A stretch of DNA of 25,918 nucleotides from Vulcanimicrobiota bacterium. Lineage in GTDB: Bacteria > Vulcanimicrobiota > Vulcanimicrobiia > Vulcanimicrobiales > Vulcanimicrobiaceae. The translations under genes were made by a program, and so were the position numbers. Shown in pieces: positions 1 to 7,346 of this stretch. The DNA is taken from assembly GCA_030038335.1 (NCBI GenBank), contig JASHPC010000098.1, positions 1 to 25,918 on the forward strand, in the 5' to 3' direction. Positions within the stretch are counted from its first letter, which is position 1. Every line of letters begins with the position of its first letter. The notes beneath the pieces are model-generated. The model did not search any database. It was given only the letters and a program-made list of their open reading frames with translations, and was not told the DNA's origin.

Positions 1-667
1 CCGATGCGAGACGCTCGAGCGCACGCACGCTCAAGCCTTCGGCGACGGCGCGCGCCGCAAGCGCGGCGCGTTCGCTCTCTGGCGCGGCGAGCAGGGCCCG
101 CGCGTGCCCGCCCGTGAGCGCACCTCGCGCGATCATCGCTTTGACGTCGTCTGGCAGAGAGAGAAGGCGGAGTGCATTCGCGACCGCGGGACGGCTCTTT
201 CCGACGCGGCGGGCAACGTCTTCTTGCGTGAGATCGTAGTCGTCGACGAGTTGCGCGAAGCCGGCAGCTTCCTCGAGCGGATTCAGATCTTCGCGCTGCA
301 AGTTCTCGACGATCGCCATCTCGAGCGACTCGCGATCTCCCTCCTCGCGTACGATCGCTGGAATCGTCGGTCGATGCAGCGCCGCTGCGGCGCGCCAGCG
401 GCGTTCGCCGGCCACGATTTGAAAACGCTCGCCTTTCGGACGAACGATGATGGGAACGAGCACGCCGTGCTCCTCGATGGAGCGCGTCAGCGCCGCGAGC
501 GCCGATTCTTCGAAGCTCTTTCGCGGCTGAAACGGATTGGGCACGATGCGATCGAGTGGAATCTCGCGTAATGCCGCGCTTTCCGCCTGGGTCGCGACTG
601 GCAGTGGCGCACTTCCGAGCAGCGCGTCGAGGCCGCGTCCGAGACCTCGCGCGGGTTTGGGCGTCAT
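1..667 (-). CDS. parB: Chromosome-partitioning protein ParB (Spo0J), 3' end cut off by window edge
   Basis: ParB loads at parS centromere sites as a CTP-dependent DNA clamp and works with ParA to segregate origins. About 222 codons are visible and the frame is still open at base 1. Seen: a basic N-terminus (MTPKPARGLGRGLDALLG), typical of chromosomal ParB and used to stimulate ParA; the CTP-binding box GERRWRAAA; the second conserved box ENLQREDLNPLEEA; and a helix-turn-helix stretch (LTQEDVARRVGKSRPAVANAL) for parS binding. The C-terminal dimerisation domain lies outside the window. The ATG overlaps the parA stop codon in an ATGA junction, so the two genes are almost certainly co-transcribed and translationally coupled. 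A near-consensus parS lies at 4441-4456. Family and start are secure; only the end is missing. Confidence 0.96.
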   Translation of the reverse strand, partial: MTPKPARGLGRGLDALLGSAPLPVATQAESAALREIPLDRIVPNPFQPRKSFEESALAALTRSIEEHGVLVPIIVRPKGERFQIVAGERRWRAAAALHRPTIPAIVREEGDRESLEMAIVENLQREDLNPLEEAAGFAQLVDDYDLTQEDVARRVGKSRPAVANALRLLSLPDDVKAMIARGALTGGHARALLAAPESERAALAARAVAEGLSVRALERLAS

Positions 668-1467
668 ACGCGTGCTCCCGCGAGCTCGGCAACCTCGCGC
701 GCGAGCGCTGCGTACGCCTGTGCGCCGCGGCTCTTCGGATCGAAGAGCATGACGGGCTTTCCGTACGACGGTGCCTCTGAAAGGCGAACGTTCCTCGGTA
801 TCTGCGTTTTGAAAATCTGCTCTGGAAAGAAGCGCGCCAGCTCCGCGAGTACCTCGACGGCGAGGCGCGTACGACCGTCGTACATCGTCACGAGGACACC
901 GCTCACGTGCAGCCGCGGATTGAGCGCTTCCCGCACGCGGTTGACGACGCCCGTGAGCTGCGAAAGACCTTCGAGAGCATAGAACTCGGCTTGCACCGGA
1001 ATCATCGCTTCACCGGCCGCGACGAGCGCGTTGATCGTCAACAAGCCGAGCGATGGAGGTGAGTCGACGAGCACGTAGTCGTATTGCTCCACAACCGATT
1101 GCAGCGCGTCGCGCAGCCGCGTCTCGCGCGAAAGCTCGGAGACGAGCTCGATCTCGGCCCCCGCGAGGTTGATCGTCGCGGGCACGATCTGCAGCAAGTC
1201 GATCTCCGTCTTGCAGATTGCGTCCTCGAGCGGCGCGTTTCGCATGAGCACTTCGTAGATGCTCGCTCGGAGCGCGCTCTTCTCGATGCCAAACCCGGTC
1301 GTCGCGTTTCCCTGAGGGTCGTCGTCGACGACGAGCACGCGTCTGCCGATCATTGCGAGAGCCGCGCCGAGATTGACGGCTGTCGTTGATTTTCCGACGC
1401 CGCCCTTCTGATTGACGAGCGCGATGATGCGCGCCCGTCTATGCGAGCCGTCGCTTGAACCGTTCAT
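664..1467 (-). CDS. parA: Chromosome-partitioning ATPase ParA (Soj)
   Basis: ParA is a deviant-Walker ATPase that binds the nucleoid as an ATP dimer and is released by ParB, driving origin segregation. The product is 267 residues, normal for chromosomal ParA. Seen: the deviant Walker A motif KGGVGKST at about residues 21-28 with its signature first lysine, VVDDDPQGN (Walker A' region; the second residue after V is usually L or A), and the Walker B region VLVDSPPSLG. The open frame extends 41 codons upstream, but that part is antisense-like low-complexity sequence inside cca. The ATG at 1467 places the Walker motif at the expected distance from the N-terminus, and the gene then overlaps the end of cca by 29 bases. 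No strong ribosome-binding site is visible, so translation may be coupled to cca. It ends in an ATGA overlap with parB. Confidence 0.95.
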   Translation of the reverse strand: MNGSSDGSHRRARIIALVNQKGGVGKSTTAVNLGAALAMIGRRVLVVDDDPQGNATTGFGIEKSALRASIYEVLMRNAPLEDAICKTEIDLLQIVPATINLAGAEIELVSELSRETRLRDALQSVVEQYDYVLVDSPPSLGLLTINALVAAGEAMIPVQAEFYALEGLSQLTGVVNRVREALNPRLHVSGVLVTMYDGRTRLAVEVLAELARFFPEQIFKTQIPRNVRLSEAPSYGKPVMLFDPKSRGAQAYAALAREVAELAGARV

Positions 1468-2812
1468 CCAGCAGTGCCAAGAGCGTTTGCCGCTCGTTAC
1501 GCTCGGGCCGTTCCGTAACCTGCTCGAAAAGCTCGCGCAACGCGTCGCCGACGCGCGCGTCGCCACGAAATCCCTCGGACGCGGCGCCACCGCGGATCAT
1601 CGCGTCGATGACGTCGCTGCCGCCGACGGCCAAATCCGCGATCGAGAACGCCGGTTTTCGAGCGACTTCTTCACGAACGCGCTCCTCGAAGCGCTCGTTC
1701 GAATCGTCGCGCTTCGGAAGACCGGAACCCGCGATATCGGCGCGACGCAGTGCGAACTGCCGCTCCAAGTTCAGGACACCGATGCGTCGGATCGATCGGC
1801 GGAGTGCCGCATCGGAGAGCTCCGGATCTGCGGCGTACATGTGCGACTGCACGAGCCGCGCAGTCGTCTCCGCAATGCCGTTAGAAAAACGCAGTCGCCG
1901 AAGCATCGCAAGCGCCATCTCCGCGCCGATTTGCTCGTGCCGGTAGAAGTGTGGTCCTCGCTTCGTGCGCGGCTTTCCGACGTCGTGCAACAGCGCTGCG
2001 AGCCGAAGGACGAGATCGCCGCGCGGCGTTGCGTCTACGCTTGCGAGCGCGTGATGCCAGACGTCGTAGGCGTGCCACTGGTTCTGTTCGACCCCGACGC
2101 CCTCGACGAGCTCGGGAGCGAGAACCGCGAGCACGCCGGTCTCGCGGAGAATCTCAAGCCCGACAGAGGGCCGCGCAGAGAGCGTCAACAGCTTCGTAAG
2201 TTCGTCCGCTATTCGTTCGCCGGATACCGTGTCTGCATACAGTGCAGAGGCTCGCATTGCGGCGAGCGCGCGCGGCGTTAACGCATATTCGAATCGCGCG
2301 GCGAACTGCGCGGCTCGCAGCATGCGCAGCGGATCCTCTTCGAATGCGCGATCGTCGATGATGTCGATCCGGCGTGCGCGCACGTCGGATTCACCGCCGA
2401 ACGGGTCGACGAGAGTGCCGGACGGAATTGCCCGCGCCATCGCATTCATACGAAAGTCGCGCCGCCCGAGATCGTCCTCCAACGGAACGTCGGGAGCGCC
2501 TTCAACGACGAAGTCGCGGTGGGCGGTGCCGGTGGAACGCTCCCGCCGCGGTAGCGCAACGTCGACGGTCGTACCGTCGAGCGTCACTTTCAGAACGGAG
2601 AATGACGCGCCGACCAGGTCGACGCGGCCAATGCGCTCCAGTCGCGTTCGCAACTCGTCGAGCGGCACGCCGGTAACGACGTAGTCGTAGTCTTTGACCT
2701 CGCTGCGTTCGTCGCCCGAAGCCTCGCGGATCTCGTCGCGCACGCGGCCGCCGACTGCGTAGAGCGTCCCACCCGGTAACGCCTCCGCAAGCCGCTCGTC
2801 CGCGAGCGTCAC
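1439..2812 (-). CDS. cca: CCA-adding tRNA nucleotidyltransferase with HD domain
   Basis: This class II nucleotidyltransferase probably adds or repairs the 3' CCA end of tRNAs. In the 457 residues I see the nucleotide-binding motif VGGRVRD (about 20-26), the metal-binding acid pair D41/D43 (KDYDY), the RRDFRMNAMA motif, the DPFGG...RRI motif, and the EDPLRMLRAAQFAARF helix that typifies the CCA/poly(A) polymerase head. An HD phosphohydrolase-type motif (HDVGK, 276-280) follows, as in CCA enzymes with a C-terminal HD domain. A poly(A) polymerase or an A-adding-only enzyme cannot be excluded by eye. The start is GTG, 10 bases after the stop of the exporter gene upstream, and the end overlaps parA, so the gene is part of the same minus-strand run. 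Confidence 0.88.
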   Translation of the reverse strand: MTLADERLAEALPGGTLYAVGGRVRDEIREASGDERSEVKDYDYVVTGVPLDELRTRLERIGRVDLVGASFSVLKVTLDGTTVDVALPRRERSTGTAHRDFVVEGAPDVPLEDDLGRRDFRMNAMARAIPSGTLVDPFGGESDVRARRIDIIDDRAFEEDPLRMLRAAQFAARFEYALTPRALAAMRASALYADTVSGERIADELTKLLTLSARPSVGLEILRETGVLAVLAPELVEGVGVEQNQWHAYDVWHHALASVDATPRGDLVLRLAALLHDVGKPRTKRGPHFYRHEQIGAEMALAMLRRLRFSNGIAETTARLVQSHMYAADPELSDAALRRSIRRIGVLNLERQFALRRADIAGSGLPKRDDSNERFEERVREEVARKPAFSIADLAVGGSDVIDAMIRGGAASEGFRGDARVGDALRELFEQVTERPERNERQTLLALLDERFKRRLA

Positions 2813-2822
2813 GGTTATTCCG

Positions 2823-4331
2823 CTACTCCGCCATCGCCGGCGGGGCGCCGCTGCTTGCTCGGCGCGAAGGACGCAGAAAGATGACGAGCGGCAGCGTTGC
2901 GATGAACACGATCGCGCTGAGCCGGAAAAGATAATCGTACGCGTTCACCGACGCTTGTTGCGCGACGAGCCCCGTTAACGTCCCGGCTGCGTAGCCGTGC
3001 GCCGTCGTAACGCCCCCTGCGTACGCGGACCATGCGATCGCGGTCTGACGCGCGAGTAGTGTCGTGAGAATCGCGATTCCTAGACTTCCGCCGATTTGAC
3101 GAACGAGGTTCGAGACGCCGCTCGCTCCTGCAAGTTCTTCACGCGGTACGGGTCCGAGCATCACCGTCGAAAGCGGCACGAAGAGCAATCCCAATGCCAG
3201 TCCTTGAATGACGCGCGGATAAAACACGTCCCAGTATCCCGTGTCTTGATTCAAACCGCCGAGCATCCACGTTGACATTGCAAAGAGAATCAACCCACCT
3301 GAGACGAGGATTCTGGCGTCCATGCGATTGATGAGACGGCCGACGATAAACATCGACACCGCCGTAGCGATGGCACCGGGGAAAAGCACCCATCCGGTTT
3401 CGAATGCCGACATTCCCGCAATGCCTTGAAAGAACAACGGCATGATGAGCGTCGTACCGAAAAGTCCGAAGCCGAGAATCGAGAGCAGAATATTGCCGAC
3501 CGTGTACTCGCGAAATCGGAAGACGCGCAAGTCCACGAGAGGCGGATGCGTCCGCAGCATCTTCACGATGAATCCCACGACGCCGCCGACTGCGACGACG
3601 GACAACACCGCGATCGTTCCGGAACTATACCAGTCGTCGTGCTGACCTCGCTCGAGCACGTACTGCAGCGAGCCGAGTCCCGCGACGAGAAAACTCAACC
3701 CCAAGATGTCGAGACCGCTCCTCGGCTTCTCGTGATAACTCGGGTTTGGAATGAACGAGAGCGTCATGAGAAACGCGACGATTCCGATCGGGATATTGAT
3801 GAAGAATATGAGCGGCCAGGAGGCGTTGTCGACGATGTATCCTCCGAGTAGAGGCCCAATCGCGGGTCCGAACATCGCGCCGATCCCGAAGATCGCCATC
3901 GCTCCCCCGCGCTCCTCGGGTGGAAACGTCTCAAAGAGCAGTGCTTGTGCCGTCGGTTGGAGCGCGCCGCCGCCGATGCCCTGGATCACGCGGTAAAACG
4001 TCAGTTGCCAAATGCTCGTCGCGGTTCCGCAAAGGAACGACGCGATCGTGAAGATTGCAATGCACGCGGCGTAAAAGTTCCGCCGTCCGAAGTACGCGGT
4101 GAGCCACCCGTTGAGCGGCATGATGATAATTGCCGACAGTAAGTATCCCGTCGCAACCCAAGCGACGTCGTCGATCGAGGCGCCAAGATTGCCTGCAATC
4201 GTCGGCAGTGCGACGTTTACGATCGTCGCGTCGATGATCGCCATGATCATGCCGAGCATGACCGTCAGTGCGATCAACCAACGGTTGCCAGCTCCGTGTG
4301 CATGGGTCGAGGCGGCGGCTACCGCAGCCAT
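2823..4331 (-). CDS. DHA2-family (EmrB/QacA) major facilitator drug exporter
   Basis: This is an inner-membrane proton-driven exporter, probably for drugs or other hydrophobic compounds. From the chosen ATG it has 502 residues, right for 14-helix DHA2 transporters. Seen: the first-helix motif MAIIDATIVNVALPTIA characteristic of EmrB, the loop sequence GWLTAYFGRRNFY corresponding to the MFS loop 2-3 motif, the antiporter-type motif GIGAMFGPAIGPLLGGYI, and repeated hydrophobic spans to the C-terminus. The frame remains open to an ATG at 4457 that overlaps the rsmG end and the parS; that extra N-terminus is hydrophilic and atypical, so the ATG at 4331 is preferred, though no clear ribosome-binding site decides it. 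No EmrA-like adaptor or regulator gene is adjacent. Its substrate cannot be told from sequence. Confidence 0.88.
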   Translation of the reverse strand: MAAVAAASTHAHGAGNRWLIALTVMLGMIMAIIDATIVNVALPTIAGNLGASIDDVAWVATGYLLSAIIIMPLNGWLTAYFGRRNFYAACIAIFTIASFLCGTATSIWQLTFYRVIQGIGGGALQPTAQALLFETFPPEERGGAMAIFGIGAMFGPAIGPLLGGYIVDNASWPLIFFINIPIGIVAFLMTLSFIPNPSYHEKPRSGLDILGLSFLVAGLGSLQYVLERGQHDDWYSSGTIAVLSVVAVGGVVGFIVKMLRTHPPLVDLRVFRFREYTVGNILLSILGFGLFGTTLIMPLFFQGIAGMSAFETGWVLFPGAIATAVSMFIVGRLINRMDARILVSGGLILFAMSTWMLGGLNQDTGYWDVFYPRVIQGLALGLLFVPLSTVMLGPVPREELAGASGVSNLVRQIGGSLGIAILTTLLARQTAIAWSAYAGGVTTAHGYAAGTLTGLVAQQASVNAYDYLFRLSAIVFIATLPLVIFLRPSRRASSGAPPAMAE

Positions 4332-4434
4332 ATGCCCATATTCGATACGTCGCGATATATCATTATTTCTTCGGCTTTGTGGTTTTTGCTCTTCGTCGCC
4401 CTCAAGACCAATGCTGGAGAGGCGGGGTTTCGGC
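4332..4434 (-). promoter_or_regulatory. AT-rich gap between rsmG and the exporter, possible promoter/operator
   Basis: This 103-base gap contains the AT-rich stretch 4338-4366, including GATATATC and, on the minus strand, TAATGATATAT, which could act as a -10 element for the exporter. An imperfect dyad pairs ATATTCG (4338-4344) with CGATATAT (4353-4360), differing by one inserted base, and could be a regulator site. No convincing -35 was found. The call is tentative. Confidence 0.25.
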
Positions 4435-5133
4435 TTAGAATGTTTCCCGTGAAACATTCTCGCATAGAGGACGCTTCGCGGGAATGCCGATACGGCGTGG
4501 GAAGCGCGGCGGCGTCGAGCAATCCTTGCGAAGAATGACGATCTCGCGTTCCCCGCCTCCCGGATAGTACCCCTCTACGTGCCCGCCGAGGACGAGCGCA
4601 GCGTCCGAAAGGGTATTCCGCTCGGCACTGCTCATTTGCCCGCGCTGAAGCACCGCCCGCCCATACACCGCGATGAAGGGCAGAAGTAGTTCAGCGGTTG
4701 TCGTGGCGGCGGCGACGGCGCGCGCCGTTCCGGACTCGAACCGCTCTCGTAATTCGGCATTGTGCGCAGCTTTCTCGGCTCGCTCCGCGACGACCACGAC
4801 GCGAAGTCCAAGGTTGGCTGCCGCCTTCTCCAAAAAGCGCGCCTTCTTGGAGGTCGCCTCGATCATCGTAACGCGCACCCCGCCGACGATGGCCAGCGGT
4901 ATCGCCGGAATGCCGGCACCCGATCCGACGTCAACATGCGGATCCGCAACGTAGGGCAGAATCTTCAAGCTATCGATGATGTGCTCGCAAAAGGCTTCGA
5001 CCGTCCTCGCTCCGGTGAGGTTCGTTCGCCGGTTAGCCTCAAGAACGAGCTCGCCGTAGCTGGCAAGCAGTCCGGCGTGTTCCGTAGCGACACCGGACTC
5101 TTGCAGCAACGATTCGAGTCTCCCCGTCGCCAT
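4435..5133 (-). CDS. rsmG: 16S rRNA (guanine-527-N7) methyltransferase RsmG (GidB)
   Basis: RsmG uses S-adenosylmethionine to methylate N7 of G527 in 16S rRNA, in the 530 loop; loss in other bacteria gives low-level streptomycin resistance. From the ATG at 5133 it has 232 residues, the normal family size. Seen: the family motif RRTNLTG near residues 35-41, the SAM-binding loop VDVGSGAGIPAIPLAI (about 67-82), an acidic residue following it (MIEATSKKARFL), and the C-terminal FPRRIGIPAKRPLC. The frame is open upstream to a GTG at 5244, which would add 37 basic residues overlapping the inverted-repeat region; the ATG is preferred on family length. No strong ribosome-binding site is seen for either start. 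The last codons form a parS site. It follows mnmG, a common gidA-gidB arrangement, but after an unusually long 333-base gap. Confidence 0.93.
   Translation of the reverse strand: MATGRLESLLQESGVATEHAGLLASYGELVLEANRRTNLTGARTVEAFCEHIIDSLKILPYVADPHVDVGSGAGIPAIPLAIVGGVRVTMIEATSKKARFLEKAAANLGLRVVVVAERAEKAAHNAELRERFESGTARAVAAATTTAELLLPFIAVYGRAVLQRGQMSSAERNTLSDAALVLGGHVEGYYPGGGEREIVILRKDCSTPPRFPRRIGIPAKRPLCENVSRETF
4441..4456. other. parS: parS centromere site (ParB binding), 15/16 match
   Basis: TGTTTCCCGTGAAACA differs at one position from the widely conserved parS palindrome TGTTTCACGTGAAACA. It lies inside the coding sequence of rsmG and encodes the residues V-S-R-E-T just before its final F. 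ParB (1-667) and ParA are encoded about 4 kb away and the origin is about 8 kb away, which is the normal setting for parS. I saw no other copy with this level of match in the window. Strand is not meaningful for a palindrome. Confidence 0.85.
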
Positions 5134-5205
5134 TGGACGAGAGGGTGCTACACGGCCGCGCTTGGTGCCTGTTGCAAGACGACGCTGAGCGGCCGCCCAT
5201 AAAGG

Positions 5206-5233
5206 CAAAGCGCTCTCGGTTAGAGAGCGTTTG
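5206..5233 (-). terminator. Hairpin upstream of rsmG, possible attenuator/terminator
   Basis: On the minus strand, CGCTCTC and GAGAGCG form a 7-pair stem with the 5-base loop TAACC. It extends as CAAA/TTTG past a single bulged C, and is followed by CCTTTATGG. The U-run is short, so intrinsic termination would be weak. Its position about 70 bases before the rsmG ATG and after the structured segment described next suits an attenuator. The same stem would form on the plus strand followed by TTTG, so strand assignment is an inference. Confidence 0.4.
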
Positions 5234-5243
5234 AGATCCACCA

Positions 5244-5459
5244 CTCGGTTTTAGGTCCGAGAACGTTGCGTCCCAGGGATTCCCGATTCTCCACCCTGGC
5301 CTGCACGGACGGTCCACCAATACCAGGACTCCTTCGGCGCAACAACCGTGCCGTGCTGATTTCTGGATCGTATCTTCTACACCAGACGCAAGCGTGTAAT
5401 CTGTTCTCGGAGCGACTGCCGGCCACCCTTGCCTATGAAGGCAGCGGCCGTTTTGGCAG
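5244..5459 (-). ncRNA. Structured intergenic segment between mnmG and rsmG, candidate leader RNA or small RNA
   Basis: No convincing gene covers this stretch, but it is dense in inverted repeats. The main ones (plus coordinates) are: 5256-5264 with 5403-5411, nine perfect pairs enclosing about 140 bases; 5265-5270 with 5338-5343, six perfect pairs directly stacked on the first stem; 5303-5312 with 5346-5356, ten pairs around one bulged base, which would form a pseudoknot with the previous stem; 5273-5278 with 5294-5299; 5362-5366 with 5382-5386; 5416-5424 with 5446-5459, a long hairpin with inner stem 5431-5434/5439-5442; and 5244-5248 with 5257-5261, which competes with the first stem. I do not recognise a known RNA family: SRP, RNase P, tmRNA and T-box signatures were looked for and not found. 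It could be a leader of rsmG on the minus strand or a separate RNA on the plus strand. Chance pairing in GC-rich DNA is not excluded. Confidence 0.4.
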
Positions 5460-5466
5460 GACTCTG

Positions 5467-7305
5467 CTACGACGCGGGAATCGTGCAGGCGCCCGTCCCG
5501 CGTTGCGTACGATCGCGATGCAGCGCCACGCTGAGGATCGCGACGTCGGAAGGCGTAACTCCCGGAACGCGTCCCGCAGCTCCTAGCGTGCGGGGACGGT
5601 GTTTTGCCAACTTCTCACGTGCCTCAGTTGATAGTGCCCGTATCATGGCATAGTCAAGCATTTCCGGAATGGTCTGCGTTTCGTTATGCGCGGCGCGCGC
5701 GATCGCGATCTCTGCCCGCTCCACGTACCCCTCGAGCTTCACCTCGATCGTGACGCGCTCGCCGATCTCGGGCTCCAGAGGCGTGTCAAAGCGTCCGGCG
5801 ACCTCTTCGTAGCCAATCGCCGGCTGTCGCAAGAACGGACCAAGCCGGCGGCGCCGCACCTGCTCCAATGCCTGGGAGAGCGCGGTCTTTCGCTCTTCAA
5901 AAGCCTCCCAAGCCGCGTCGTCGACCGATCCCATCTCTCGCCCGAGCGGCGTGAGTCGAAGATCCGCGTTGTCGTGGCGTAGTAGAAGCCTGTGCTCGGC
6001 GCGAGACGTGAGCATGCGATACGGCTCGTCGACGCCTTTCGTCACGAGGTCGTCGATCATGACGCCGATGTAGCCCTGTGAGCGCGCGATCCGCATCGGC
6101 TCGGCCCCCAGCGCGCGGCGCGCGGCGTTGATTCCGGCCACGAGCCCTTGCGCCGCCGCCTCTTCGTATCCGGAGGTCCCGTTAAGCTGGCCGCAATGGA
6201 AGAGACCAGCGACGCGTCGCGTTTCGAGCGTGTCGCGCAACTCGAGCGGCGGCACCATGTCGTACTCGACTGCGTATCCCCCGCGAAGCATCTCGCACGA
6301 CTCCAACCCGGGAAGCGTATGCAGCATCTCGAGTTGCACGCCGCCGGGAAGCGACGTCGAAAAGCCGCCGACGTAGAGCGTTGGTTCGTTCCAGCCCTCC
6401 GGCTCGATGAAAATCTGATGCGTCGGATTGTGCGCGAACTTGATGACTTTGTCTTCGATCGACGGGCAATACCGCGGTCCGATCCCACGAATTAAATCGA
6501 GTCCGTAAAGCGGCGAGCGATGGAGATTTTCGCGTACCAGTCGATGCGTTCTCTCGTTCGTTTCGGTGACGTAGCACGGAAGTTGCGGCCCCGCAAAACG
6601 CAATGGACTTCCATAGGAAAAACGCAGTGGAATCGGGCTTGGAGCCTGCAACCGCATCGCGTTCGCATCGACGCTTTCGCGCGCAATGCGCGGCGGCGTT
6701 CCCGTCTTCAAACGCTGCGTCGGAAAGCCGATGCGCCGCAGCGCGTGTGATAATCCTATTGCCGGTGGCTCTCCGAAACGTCCTTCGTCAGCCGTCACGT
6801 CGCCTCGAAACGTCTTCCCTCCGAGAAACGTGCCCGTTGCGAGCACGACGTTACGCGACGTATACGTCGCTCCTTCGGCGCAACGAACGCCGCAGACGGC
6901 ACCGCCGTCGATGAGCAGATCCTCGACGAGGCCTTGCACGATCGTGAGATGCGATTGCGCTCGCAAAAGCGCGATCGCCCGCAACGCGTAGGACGGCTTG
7001 TCCATCTGCGCGCGCAGCGCGCGCACCGCCGGGCCTTTGCTTTCGTTGAGAAAACGCGCGTGGAGGCTGCACGCGTCGGCAAGCACGCCCATCGCTCCAC
7101 CGAGCGCGTCGATCTCCCGAACGATCTGCCCCTTTGCGCTTCCTCCGATCGACGGATTGCACGGAAGCGTGCAAATTTTCTCGGGATTTCCGGTGACGAG
7201 TAGCGTCTCCACGCCAAGCCGCGCCGCGGCGAGCGCCGCTTCGACTCCGGCGTGTCCCCCGCCGACGACGATGACGCCGGCATCGCCGCTTCCACGTATT
7301 TGCAT
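5467..7305 (-). CDS. mnmG: tRNA uridine-34 5-carboxymethylaminomethyl modification enzyme MnmG (GidA)
   Basis: MnmG is the FAD- and NADH-binding partner of MnmE; the complex installs the cmnm5 group on the wobble uridine of several tRNAs in the cytoplasm. The product is 612 residues, close to the usual 620-630. Seen: the dinucleotide-binding motif VVGGGHAGVEAALAAARLG (about 13-31), the GidA signature PCNPSIGGSAKGQIVREIDALGG, SKGPAVRALRAQMD, GTFLGGK, and the second signature GLFHCGQLNGTSGYEEAAAQG. The C-terminal MnmE/tRNA-binding helical part is present up to a normal end. The ATG at 7305 puts the FAD motif right at the N-terminus; no clear ribosome-binding site precedes it. It lies 41 bases after the lipoprotein gene, and its partner mnmE is one gene further upstream in the same direction. 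Confidence 0.97.
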   Translation of the reverse strand: MQIRGSGDAGVIVVGGGHAGVEAALAAARLGVETLLVTGNPEKICTLPCNPSIGGSAKGQIVREIDALGGAMGVLADACSLHARFLNESKGPAVRALRAQMDKPSYALRAIALLRAQSHLTIVQGLVEDLLIDGGAVCGVRCAEGATYTSRNVVLATGTFLGGKTFRGDVTADEGRFGEPPAIGLSHALRRIGFPTQRLKTGTPPRIARESVDANAMRLQAPSPIPLRFSYGSPLRFAGPQLPCYVTETNERTHRLVRENLHRSPLYGLDLIRGIGPRYCPSIEDKVIKFAHNPTHQIFIEPEGWNEPTLYVGGFSTSLPGGVQLEMLHTLPGLESCEMLRGGYAVEYDMVPPLELRDTLETRRVAGLFHCGQLNGTSGYEEAAAQGLVAGINAARRALGAEPMRIARSQGYIGVMIDDLVTKGVDEPYRMLTSRAEHRLLLRHDNADLRLTPLGREMGSVDDAAWEAFEERKTALSQALEQVRRRRLGPFLRQPAIGYEEVAGRFDTPLEPEIGERVTIEVKLEGYVERAEIAIARAAHNETQTIPEMLDYAMIRALSTEAREKLAKHRPRTLGAAGRVPGVTPSDVAILSVALHRDRTQRGTGACTIPAS

Positions 7306-7346
7306 CGCTGCGTCATATTTGACGCCGGCGCGCGACGTTCACTCTC

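Noticed and set aside
4332..4457. Upstream ATG for the exporter overlapping rsmG and parS
   Set aside because: The extension is hydrophilic and atypical for DHA2 transporters; the start is nevertheless not firmly settled.
5134..5244. Upstream GTG start for rsmG adding 37 residues
   Set aside because: The added part is basic and unlike the family N-terminus, and would make the protein longer than usual; it also runs into the hairpin at 5206-5233.
5281..5300. AGGGTGG on the minus strand resembling the T-box core
   Set aside because: Only the first part of the T-box consensus matches, the continuation differs, and the downstream gene is not related to an amino acid.
5256..5411. SRP RNA, RNase P RNA or tmRNA in the structured gap
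   Set aside because: The SRP apical loop, the RNase P P4 motifs and a tRNA-like 3' end with CCA were looked for on both strands and not found.
5220..5426. Small minus-strand open frame (68 codons) in the mnmG-rsmG gap
   Set aside because: No recognisable domain or ribosome-binding site, and it coincides with the inverted-repeat region, which better explains the sequence.
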